From: Nicotiana tabacum
Lineage: Eukaryota; Streptophyta; Magnoliopsida; Solanales; Solanaceae
Reading direction: 5' to 3'
Length of the DNA: 64,000 nucleotides
NCBI RefSeq assembly: GCF_000715075.1
Contig: NC_134090.1
Span: 48,925,792 to 48,989,791, forward strand
This document shows positions 23,119-34,334 of this stretch, piece by piece; position 1 is the first letter of the stretch; each line of letters opens with the position of its first letter. Below the pieces are notes generated by a model, which worked only from the letters and a program-made list of their open reading frames with translations, made no database searches and had not been told where the DNA came from. The translations under genes were made by a program, and so were the position numbers.

Positions 23119-23287
23119 AGTCTTTACGCTAAGAAAACAACGCACAATAACGAGGTAATTCCAATAAGAAAGGTCCAAATCTATGCCAATGCACCAGCAA
23201 CTGCAAAGTAGTCAACAACCTCATTTACCTCCTTAAAGATATGCTGTAGAGGAGGACTCTCCATTGCTCGCATCTGTATTAGTTTAA
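23119..23287. other. Short intergenic stretch with a possible RNase H relic
   Basis: On the minus strand one frame reads PPLQHIFKEVNEVVDYFA before a stop. It vaguely resembles the C-terminal helix of plant LINE-type RNase H domains (H-x-F-x-E-x-N-x-x-x-D). Too short to assign. Confidence 0.2.
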
Positions 23288-23892
23288 TGTAATGACCCAA
23301 GTTCTCCCTCCGTGAACGGTCGTGACGACACCTAATTTTTAGGACTAGGTAATCCTAACAATTTGCGGAAAAAGGAAATAAAGATATGAAACTAGCAATT
23401 TACGGGTAATATAATAGAGAAGTTTAAAATACCGCTCGACATATACAATAATAACACTCCCAAAACTCAGAATCTCATGAATCACAAACTAGAGGAAATA
23501 CATAGTGTTCTAACTCCAGAAGTCTAAACAAAAGTAATTACAGAAGGTCTATAGCTAAAGGGAGAATAGAGAGGGACTTATCCATCTACGGACGCGGTAG
23601 ATATACCTCGAAATCTCTGAAAATCGCCTCGCCTCACTGATGGTATGGCTGAGCAGAAGAACCTGGATCTGCACACGAAAAAATGTGCAGGAAAGGGCAT
23701 GAGTATACCACGGCGGTACCCAGTAAGTGCCAAGCCTAACCTCGATCGAGTAGTGACAAGGAAGGTCAGGGCTCTACTGGTTATATATATATAACAAGGT
23801 AAAATAATGTGCAATGAGACAGTATAACTAAATGCTACAGTCAATAAAGGTGAAATCACAGAAAGAAATAACCCAATACGCAGAGATAGCAA

Positions 23893-24132
23893 CCGGGGAT
23901 CTCCCAGAATATGGTCCCGTAGTCCCAAACGTAAATGTACAGAGGATCTCCCGGGATATCGTCCGGTAGTCCAAAAGTAAATATCCAATACAGGGGATCT
24001 CCCGGGATATTGTCCCGTAGTCCCAATTATAAATTTGCGGGGGGATCTCCCGGGATACCGATCCGTAGTCTCAAAGTAAATATGCAGGGGAGATCTCTCG
24101 GAATACTGATCCGTAGTCCCAAAATAAATACA
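23893..24132. repeat. Minisatellite in element C LTR, about 50-bp unit, five copies
   Basis: The unit core GGATCTCCCGGGATATCGTCC plus CGTAGTCCCAAA repeats five times with drift. The same array occurs in the other LTR at 31629-31866. GC-rich against AT-rich surroundings. Confidence 0.85.
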
Positions 24133-24987
24133 CAACAATTTCAAGAGAGAATCCTTCAATTCTATTCAAGTTCGTATCAGAAAAACATGAAATTTCTACT
24201 CTAAACACGCTGCACAAATTCCAGGTAAGTAGTTAAAGCAAGTAAAACAATTAAGTCACATAAGCATGCTTTCCTAAGCTAAACAGGAGGTTTCACATAT
24301 TAGTATTGTCCAATTAAAGGAGAAAACATAGTAAGTATTTAATCAAAGCCGTGTTTTTCAATAATTAGCACGTGTACTCACTTGTCACCTCACGTACACG
24401 GCATTCATATAACAACAGTACCAAAATACTAAGGGGAGTTCCCCCCCACAAGGTTAGGCAAGCCACTTACCTCGAACCAGCTCAAAATCAATCCGAAATC
24501 TCGCTCTTGCCACAAGTATACAACTCCGAGTGGCCCAAAACTAATCAAATCAATATCATAACGTAAATACAACTACAAATAGCTAATTTAGCTAAATAAA
24601 TCGAAGCTAAGGCAAGAAAGTACAAGAACATCGAAAAATCCTCCCCGTGCCCACGTCTCGAAATGATGTAAAAGTCATAAATTATTAACACTCATTCACT
24701 CACAAGTCTAACCATACCAAATTCACTCAAATTCGATACCAAATCTTGATTAAAACCCCAAAATTAGGCCTGAGAACTTTTCTCAAATTTTCCCAATTTT
24801 CACCCCAAATCCGAAATTAGATGATGAATTCATGTTTAGATTAATGAGATATAATCAAAAAGGAGTTAGGAATCATTACCCACAAACTTCCTCCGAAAAT
24901 CTCTCCAAATTTTGCCTCCTACCGAGCTCCCAATCCAATTTTTTAGTTATGAACTCAAACCCTCGATTTTGGAATTTAAATTCTACC

Positions 24988-25256
24988 CAGACGCTTTCTT
25001 CTTCGCGAACGCGAGACTACTATCGCAAACGCGATGCACAATAATCCTCAGGCCAAATTTCCTCCTTCGCGAATGCGAGGGTCCACTCGCGAACGCGTAG
25101 CTTCAGCTCCAGGACCTTCGCGAACGCGTAGAGCATTTTCCTGGGGTCCCCAGCTGCACTACCTTTCCTCTTCGCGAACGCGCTCAGAACCTCGCGTTTT
25201 CTATGCTTCCACTGGCCAGCCTTCGCGAACGCGATCTCCCCTTCGCGAACGCGAAG
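24988..25256. repeat. Cluster of CGCGAACGCG palindromic motifs (left LTR of C)
   Basis: TTCGCGAACGCGA-type 13-mers in both orientations are spaced 20-50 bp apart, about nine copies. The counterpart in the other LTR is 32736-33012. Related clusters occur at 38478-38752, 40845-41112 and 59420-59713. Confidence 0.85.
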
Positions 25257-25951
25257 GCTAATTGTCTGCAACAGAAAAACCAGCAAATCTGCGGTACTCC
25301 TAAGTCCAAAAATGACCTGTTGAGCATCTGAAACACACCCAAGGCCTCCGGTACCTCAACCAAATTTACCAACCAATCCTAAAACACCATACGAACTTAA
25401 TCCAACCCTCAGATCACATCAAACAACGGTAAAGCCACGATTCACTCCAATCCAAGCCTAATGAACTTGAAATCTCAAGAATTCTATAACAGATGCCGAA
25501 ACCAACCAAACCATGTCCGATTGACTCCAAATTTTGCACACAAGTCACATTCAACACTACAGAGCTATTCTAAATTTCGGAATCAGATTCCAACCCCAAT
25601 ATCAAACTCTCGCTATCAATCCGGAAACTTCAAAAATTTAACTTTCGGCATTTCAAGCTTAAATAAGCTACGGACCTCCAAAACACAATCCGAACACGCA
25701 CCTAAGCCCGAAATCACCCAACAGATCTAACGGAATACACGTATTTCCATTCCAAGGCCATCTTCATATTGTTCTGACTACGGTCCAAATTCTAAAGTAT
25801 AAACTCTCATTTAGGGACTAAGTATCCCAAAATACTCCGAAACTCAGAACGAATCCTCTCGGTAACTCACAATAGCAAAAACAAACACGGGGAAAGCAGT
25901 TAATAGGGGATCAGGGCGTTAATTCTCAAAATGACTGGCCGGGTCGTTACA

Positions 25952-25963
25952 TCCTCTCCCTCT
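25952..25963 (-). other. Element C polypurine tract
   Basis: Minus strand AGAGGGAGAGGA immediately precedes the 3' LTR start. Confidence 0.8.
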
Positions 25964-25971
25964 ATAAACAC

Positions 25972-28900
25972 TCATTCGTCCTCGAACCAGCATAGCGACA
26001 TACCTGAAGTGGGGAAAAGATGAGGGTAACGGCTGTGCATATCCTGCTCGGTCTCCCACGTTGCCTCCTCGACCAGCTGACCCCGTCACTGAACCTTCAC
26101 TGATGCAATGTTCTTTTACCTCAACTTTCGAACTTGCCTGTCCAATATAGCCACTGGCTCCTCAACATAAGATAGATCCTTTTCCAACTGGACTGAACTG
26201 AAATCCAACACGTGCGATGGATCACTGTAATAGCTCCGGAGCATCGAAACATGAAGTACCGGATGAACTCCTGCCAAGCTGGGAGGTAAGACAAGCTCAT
26301 ATGCAACCTCCCCAACACGTCTCAATACCTCAAAAGAACCAATAAACCTCAGACTGAATTTCCCCTTCTTCCTAAATCTCATAACACCTTTCATAGGCGA
26401 AACCCAAAGCAAGACCCGCTCTCCAACCATATAGGAAACATCACGAACCTTCTGGTCCACATAACTCTTCTGTCTGGACTGGGCTATGCGAAGTCTATCC
26501 TGAATCACCTTAACCTTTTTCAAAGCGTCATTAACCAAGTTTGTGCCCAATAATCTAGCCTCACTCGGCTCGAACCAACCCACCGGGGATCTACACTGCC
26601 TACCATAAAAAGCTTCATACGATGCCATCTGAATGCTAGACTAATAACTGTTGTTGTAGGCAAACTCTGCCAGTGGCAAGAACTGATCTCAAGAACCTCC
26701 AAACTCCTTCACACATGCACGAAGCATATCCTCAAGAATTTGAATAGTGCGTTCAAACTGTCCGTCCATCTGGGGGTGAAATGTTGTGCTCAGCTCCACC
26801 CGAGTACCCAACTCATGCTGTACGACCCTCCAGAACTGTGATGTGAACTGAGTACCTGTATCTGAAATGATGGAAACTGGAATACCATGCAGACGAACAA
26901 TCTCCCGGATATAAATCTCCGCCAACTGCTCCAAAGAATAGGTGGTACACATAGGAATGAAGTGTGCGGACTTGGTCAGCCGATCCACAATCACCCAAAT
27001 GGCATCGAACTTCCTCAAAGTACGTGAGAGTCCAACTACGAAGTCCATGGTGATCCACTCCCACTTCCACTCCGTAATCTCTATTTGCTAAAGCAAGCCA
27101 CCCGGTATCTGGTGCTCATACTTTACCTGCTGACAATTGAGGCACTGAGCTACAAATCCAACTATATATTTCTTCATCCGCCTCTACCAATAGTGCTACC
27201 TCAAATCCTGGTACATCTTCGCAGCACCCAGATGGATAGAATACCGCGAACTGTGGGCCTCCTCTAGAATTAACTCTCGAAGCCCATCAATATTGGGTAC
27301 ACATATCCGACCCTACATCCTAAATACCCTGTCATCACCAATGGTCACATCTCTCACATCACCATGTAGAACCTTATCCTTGAGGACAAGCAAATGAGGG
27401 TCATCAAACTGATGCTCTCTGATACGATCCAACAAGGAAGACCGAGAAATCACACAAGCTAGAACCCGACTGGGCTCCGAAAAGTCCAATCTCACAAACT
27501 GGCTGGCTAAGGCCTGAACATCCATCGCCATGGGCCTCTCCGCTGTTGGTAGATAAGCCAAACTCCCCAAACTCTCTGCCCAGCGACTCAAAGCATCGGC
27601 CACCACATTAGCCTTGCCCTGGTGATATAAGATAGTGATATCATAGTCCTTCAGCAGCTCTAACCACCTCTTCTGGCGCAAATTAAGGTCCTTCTACTTG
27701 AACAGATGCTGCAAACTCCGGTGATCAGTATAAATCTCACAAGGAACACCGTACAAATAATGACGCCAGATCTTCAAGGCATGAACAATAGTATCTAACT
27801 TGAGATCATGGACGGGATAATTCTTCTTATGTACCTTCATCTGTCTGGACGCGTAGGCAATCACCCTACCGTCCTACATCAAAATACCGCTACAAGGCCA
27901 ATCTTCGAGGCATCATAATAGATAGTATAAAACCCCGAACCTGTAGGCAATATCAGTACTAGGGTTGTAGTCAAATTTGTCTTGAGATTCTGGAAGCTCT
28001 CCTCACACTCTTCCGTCCACTTGAATGAAGCACCCTTCTGGGTCAGCCTGGTCACAGGTGCTGCAATAGATAAAAATCCCTCAACAAATCGACGATAATA
28101 ACCCGCCAAGCCAAGAAAACTACAAATCTCTGTAGATGAGGATGGTCTGGGTCAACTCTGCACTGCTTCCACTTTCTTCGGATCCATCTTGATCCTTTCA
28201 TTCAATACCACGTGACCCAAGAATGCCACGGAATCCAACCAAAACTCATATTTTGAGAACTTCGCATATAACTTCTTTTCTCTCAAAGTCTGAAGCACTG
28301 TCCTCAGGTGCTGCTCATGATCTTCCCAACTCCGGGAGTATACCAGATTATCATCAATAAAGACAATGATGAATGAGTCAAGGTATGGCCGAAACACGCT
28401 GTGCATCAAATACATAAATGCTGCAGGGGCATTGGTTAACCCAAATGACATAACAAGGAACTCGTAATGACCATACCAAGTCCTGAAAGCAGCCTTCGGG
28501 ATATCTGGCTCCTAAATCTTCAACTGATGGTAACCTGAACACAAGTCAATCTTAGAAAACGTTCGTGCACCCTGTAACTGGTCAAACAAATCATCAATAT
28601 GAGGCAAAGGATACCGGTTCTTCACTGTAACTTTGTTCGACTAGCGATAATCAATGCACATACGCATAGAATCATCCTTCTTCTTCACAAACAAGACAAG
28701 AGCACCCCAAGGTGATACACTAGGCCGAATGAAACCCTTGTTAAGAAATTCCTGCAACTGCTCCTTCAACTCCTTCAACTCAGGAGGAGCTATGCGATAA
28801 GGAGGAATAGAAATGGGCTGAGTGCCCAGCAACAAATCAATGCCGAAATCAATATTTCTGTCGGGTGGCATACCCGAGAGATCAACTGGAAATACATCAG

Positions 28901-30866
28901 GAAAATCCCGTACTATTAAGACTGAATCAACTATAAGGGTATCAATACTAACATCTCTCACATAAGCTAGATACGCGTCACACCCCTTCTCAACCATCCA
29001 CTGAGCCTTAAGGAATGAAATAACTCTACTGGGAGTGTGATCTAAAGTACCCCTCCACTCTACCCGCGGTACACCTGGCATAGCCAGCATCACGGTTTTG
29101 GCATAACAATCAAGAATAGCATAATGGGGCGATAATCATTCCATGCCCAAGATAACATCAAAATCTACCATGCTGAGTAATAATAAGTCGGCTCTGGTCT
29201 CAAAACTACTAAGAGCAATCAAACACGACCGATAAATGCGATATCCATAATTAGAGAATCTCCCATAGGAGTAGAAACATAAACAGGAGAACTCAATGAA
29301 TCCCGAGATACGCCCAAATGAGGGGCAAAATAAGAGGACACATAAGAATAAGTGGAGCCTGGATCGAATAAAACTAATGCATCTCTATAGAATCGGATGT
29401 GACAACCTCATTACAAGAAGGATGGGCATAGTATCTGGCCTGGCCTCCCCTTTTAGGACGACCCCTACCACCCGGACCTCCACCTCATGCTGGCTGAGTG
29501 GGTGGGGTGGTAGCTGGTGCTGTAATCATAGCCTGAGGACCTAGTGGAGCACGCTGTGGCTGAGAAGGTTGTGGAGGTGCACCCCTATTAAGTCTAGGGT
29601 AATCCCTCACCATATGGCATGTGTCGCCACACTTAAAACAAGATCTGAGAGGGCGTGGTGGCTGTTACTGGCTCGTTACAGGTCTGTTGGACTGACCACT
29701 AAAAGTACCCCATGCAGGAGGCGCATTAGATACTGGAGGTGCATAATAAGGCTCATGTGGTCTAGGAAGAGCTGGAATACCACTGGCTGCTGGAAAAGCT
29801 GAGTGAACGGGGCGACTCATATAACCCCTACCATGACGAACTACAACTGGAGCACGGGCACCAGAATAATGGCCCGACACTCGAGACCTCTTAGTCTCTC
29901 TCTCTCATCTCTATCCCAAGCAAGCATGCCCTCTACTCTCCTAGCAATGCTCACCACCTGCTGATAAGTAACATCCATCTCCAACTCCCGGGATATGCTA
30001 GACCTAATGCTAGGAATGAGTCCCTCAATATACCTGCGAACTCTCTTACGAACTATGGAAACCAAGGCCAGTGTATGTCTAGACAAGTCGGTGAAGCAGC
30101 CAGCATACTCCGAAACAGTCATAGTACCCTGACGCAAATGCTCAAACTCTGCGCGCCATGCGTCCCTGAGGCTTTGAGGAAAAAACTCCCTCAAGAACAT
30201 ATCTGAAAACATGGTCCATGTAAGGGAAGTTGCCTCAGGCGGACTGTCCAACTCAAAAGTACTCCACCACTGCTAGGTTGCTCCTCGAAGCTGGAAGGCA
30301 GTGAAAGAAACCCCACTCGATCCTGATATACCTATAGTGCGGAGGATACGGTAGCACTCCAGAAATCCCAGAGCATCATTTGATGCTTGACCACTGAATG
30401 TAGGAGGCTTGTATTTATTGAACCTCTTAAGCCTCCGCTGCTCATCCTCTGAAGCTGCTGCCCTGTCCTCGGGATGAACTGGGGCTATAGGCGGTACCGG
30501 TATAACTTTTGGGATCTGATCAACCTGGAACCGCTGCTCTAGGGTGCGGGCAGCGGGAGTTTGTGCTCTTCCCCTAGCCTGGGATATGGCTGCAGCAAGG
30601 GGAATCAACCCTGCCTGAGCCAGAGTGGTGTACATGCTCACGAACTGTGCAAGGGTCTCCTGAAGAGCTGGAATAGTAGTAGCAGTAGATGTATTAGGTG
30701 CCTGGGATCCGGCTGGAGCTGCTGGTAGCTCCTCTGTGGTAGCTCGCACAGGTGCTCTGGCTATACCGCGTGCGCGTCCTCGGCCTCTACCCCGGCCCTA
30801 ACCTCTGGCGGCTCTAGCAGGGGGCGCGAGTGCCTGGTCATCTCCAGTAGCACGTGTCCTCATCAT
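25972..30866 (-). pseudogene. Element C gag-pol polyprotein with chromodomain, broken
   Basis: Starts at MMRTRATGDDQ (30866), with a TAG 22 codons in. Order: gag (30749-29841), degenerate zinc knuckle CFKCGDTCHMVRDYP (about 29620; last Cys is Tyr), protease DPGSTYSYVS (about 29360), reverse transcriptase (29093-28152, catalytic FIDD present), RNase H (28109-27540), integrase (27330-26690: SISDTGTQF, DGQFERTIQ), then the GPY-type tail and a chromodomain (EEPVAILDRQVRKL to RYPHLF) ending FEDE at 25972. Stops include TAG at 28641-28643 right after CIDYR, a position also hit in D and E. Chromodomains of this group are thought to steer integration to heterochromatin. Confidence 0.9.
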
Positions 30867-31047
30867 CTGTGAGAGAATAGAAGACAAATGTTTAGAATTT
30901 TGAAATCAATAATCTCGCACGAAAGGAATCAAATGAAGTAAAAATTTTCTAACAGTTACATAGCCTCTCGAAGATAAGTACAGATGTCTCGGTATCGATC
31001 CGCGAGACTCTAATAAACCGGCTTGTGATTCATGACTCCTATGAACC

Positions 31048-31063
31048 TAGAGCTCAGATACCA
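31048..31063 (-). other. Element C primer-binding site (initiator-Met type)
   Basis: Minus strand TGGTATCTGAGCTCTA lies three bases inside the 5' LTR. One mismatch to the TGGTATCAGAGC site seen in D and E. Confidence 0.8.
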
Positions 31064-31066
31064 ACT

Positions 31067-33707
31067 TGTCACGACCCAAGTTTTCCCTCCGTGAACTGTC
31101 GTGATGACACCTAGTCTCTACGACTAGGTAAGCCTAACAATTTGCGGAAAGAGGAAATAAAGATACGAAACTAGCAATTTATGGGTAATATAATAGAGAA
31201 GTTTAAAATGCCGCTCAGAATATACAATGATAACACTCTCGACCAATAATAACACTCCCAAAACTCGGAATCCCATAAATCACAAACTAGAGGAAATACA
31301 TAGTGTTCTAACTCCAGAAGTCTAAAGAAAATTAATTACAAAAGATCTATAGCTAAAGGGAGAATAGAGAGGGGATTCTCGGTCTGCGTACATGGCAGAT
31401 ATACCTCAAAGTCTCTAAATATCGCCTCGCCTCACTAATGGTATGGCTGAGCAGAAGAACCTGGACGAGAAATGAGTAGTGACGAGGAAGGTCAGGGCCC
31501 TATTGGTTATATATATATATATATATATATAAAGGTAAAATAATGTGCAATGAGATAGTATAACTAAATGCTAACAGTCAATAAAGGTGAAATCACAGAA
31601 AGAAATAACTAAATACACAGAGATAGCAACCGGGGATCTCCCAAGATATCGTCCCGTAGTCCCAAATGTAAATGTACAGAGGATCTCCCGGGATATCGTC
31701 CAGTAGTCCAAAAGTAAATATCCAATATAGGAGGATCTCCCAGGATATCGTCCCGTAGTCCCAATTATAAATGTGCAGGGGGATCTCCTGAAATACCGAT
31801 CCGTAGTCTCAAAGTAAACATGCTGGGGGGATCTCCCAGAATACCGATCTGTAGTCCTAAAATAAATACACAACAGTTTCAAGAGAGAATCCTACAATTC
31901 TATGCAAGTTCGTATCAGGAAAACATGAAATTTCTACTCTAAACATGCTGCACAATTTCCAGGTAAGCAGTTAAAGCAAGTAAGACAGTTACGTCACATA
32001 AGCATGCTTTCCTAAGCTAAATAAGAGGTTTCACATATTAGTATTGTCCAATTAAAGGAGAAAACATAGATAAGTATTTAATGAAAGCCGGGTTTTTTCA
32101 GCAAGTAGCACATGTATGCACTCGTCACCTCACATACACGACATTCATATAACAACAATACCGAAATCCTAAGGGGAGTTTCCCCCACACAAGGTTAGAC
32201 AAACCATTTACCTCGAACCAGATCAAAATCAATCCGAAATCACGCTCATGCCATGAGTATCCAACTCCGAGTAGCCCAAATCTAATAAAATAAATATCAT
32301 AACGTAAATACAACTACAAACAACTAATTTATCCAAAGAAATTGAAGCTAAGGTAAGAAAATACAAGAACGCCCACAAATCTTCCCCGGGCCCACGTCTC
32401 GAAATCGGGTAAAAGGCATAAATTATGAACAGTCATTCACTCACGAGTCTAACCATACCAAATTCACTCAAATCAGGTACCAAAATCTTGATCAAAATCC
32501 CAAAATTAGGCCTAAGAACTTTTCTCAAATTTTTCCCAAATTTTCACCCCAAATCCGAAATTAGATGATGAATTCATGTTTAGATTAATGAGATATAATC
32601 AAAAAGGAGTTAGGAATCATTACCCACAAATTTCCTCCGAAAATCTCTCTAAATTTCGCCTTCTACCGAGCTCTCAATCCAATTTTTGAGTTATGAACTC
32701 AAACCCTCGATTTTGGAATTGAAATTCTGCCAGACGCGTTCTTCTTCGCGAACGCGAGACTACTATCGCGAACGCGATGCACAAAAATCTTCTGGCCAAA
32801 TTTCCTCCTTCGCAAACGCGAGGGTCCACTCCTGAACGCGTAGCTTCAGCTCCAGGACCTTCGCGAACGCGACCCTATACTCACAAACGTGTAGAGCATT
32901 TTCCTAGGGTCCCCAGCTACCCCGCCTTTCCTCTTTGCGAACGCGATCAGCTCCTCGCGCTCGCGATGCTCCAGTCTTCACGAACGCGATCTCCCCTTCG
33001 CGAACGCAAAGGTCAGTTGTCTGCAACAGAAAAACCAGCAAATCTGCTGTACTCCTAAGTTCAAAAATGACCGATTGAGCGTCCGAAACATACCTGAGGC
33101 CCCCGGGATCTCAATCAAACTTACCAACCAATCCTAAAATACCATACGAACTTAATCCAACCATCCGATCACATCAAACAATGCTAAAACCACGATTCAC
33201 CCTCCAATCCAAGCCTAATAAACTTGAAATCTCAAGATTTCTACAATCGATGTCGAAACCAACTAAGCCATGTATGACTGACCCCAAATTTTGCACACAA
33301 GTTACATTCAATACTACGAAGCTATTTCAACTTTCGGAATCAGATTCCGACCCCGATATCAAAATCTCGCTATCAATCCGAAAACTTCAAAAATTCAAGT
33401 TTCGGCATTTCAAGCCTAACTAAGCTACGGACCTCTAAAATACAATCCGAACACGCCCCTAAGCCCGAATCCCCCAACGGAGCTAACAGAATTGACGGAA
33501 TTCCATTCTGAGGCCGTCTTCACAGTGTTCCGACTACGGTGGAAATTCTAAAGCTTAAGCTCTCATTTAGGGATTAAGTATCCCAAAACACTCCAAAACT
33601 CAGAACGAATCCTCCCAGCAACTCACAATAGCAGAAACAAACACGAAAAAAACAGTTAATAGGGGATCGGGCCATTAATTCTCAAAACGACCGGCCGAGT
33701 CGTTACA
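31067..33707 (-). repeat. Element C right (5') LTR
   Basis: Starts TGTCACGACCC, ends AGTCGTTACA. Carries the same minisatellite (31629-31866), a (TA)n run (31507-31531) longer than in the left copy, and the CGCGAACGCG cluster (32736-33012). Confidence 0.92.
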
Positions 33708-33712
33708 TTTAA

Positions 33713-34334
33713 ATTGTACTAAGAGCATAAATTCTTTTTAACACTACCTATGTATCTAATTTAATTTCTAAAAAATATGTATATGATAGGGCGATTCTTT
33801 GTTGTGTAGAATATCTTATATTCAAAACGTATTACAAAGAATTGTAGCACGTGATAGTAATAGAGAATCGAGCTGAGTTGTATTTGCAATTTACATTAAC
33901 TGAAGCAAATTATATAGAAGACCAATGCAAAAGGTTAGTAATTAATTGTTTTTATATTTCTTATTAGATTCTAAAGAGAAATGAATAAACAACTACGGAA
34001 TACTATATTTTTTTTTCGAAAATCATGCAGAAACACTTAAAATAGGAAAATTCCAGTTATCATATTTCTAAGATTTCCTTTTTTGAAGGAACTGAAAATC
34101 AGCTTCTTACATTGAATACTGAAATGCCTTCAAAAACATAAAATATTAAAACAAGCATATCAATACCACAAACCAGCACTCTAATTAGAATAAATTTCAC
34201 ATGGGAGAGTTGCTACGCATGCAAATTGGATAACAACCAACTTTACGGCCAAATTTATTTTCTGAAAATAAAAACAAGTAATTAAACTCTCGAATCTGTC
34301 GAGAATTTTTATTTATTATCCTCTCTCTACATCG
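33713..34334. other. Intergenic DNA, downstream side of the gene at 34335
   Basis: AT-rich with no coding signal. The region just below 34335 would be the 3' untranslated part of the unrecognised gene; AATAAA-like motifs (minus strand) are frequent but not decisive. Confidence 0.5.

Larger units (their letters stand above)
23288..25951 (-). repeat. Element C left (3') LTR
   Basis: Starts TGTAATGACCC, ends GGTCGTTACA. Contains a five-unit minisatellite (23893-24132) and a CGCGAACGCG cluster (24988-25256). Confidence 0.92.
23288..33707 (-). mobile_element. Element C: full-length Tekay/Del-like chromovirus
   Basis: LTRs 23288-25951 (3') and 31067-33707 (5'), target duplication TTTAA on both sides (23283-23287, 33708-33712), PBS 31048-31063, PPT 25952-25963, and a single gag-pol frame between them on the minus strand ending in a chromodomain. 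All structural parts are present, but the polyprotein has stops. The LTRs have visibly diverged in many single bases and indels, so the insertion is not recent. The right LTR lacks about 70 bp present at 23670-23740 of the left one. Confidence 0.95.

Noticed and set aside
23578..24204. 193- and 89-codon frames in element C's LTR
   Set aside because: Translations of the 50-bp minisatellite; the other LTR breaks the same frame.
24831..25372. Arg-rich frames of 60-90 codons around the CGCGAACGCG cluster (also near 32777, 41019 and 59410)
   Set aside because: The composition comes from the CG-rich motif array; frames exist on both strands and are not conserved between LTR copies.
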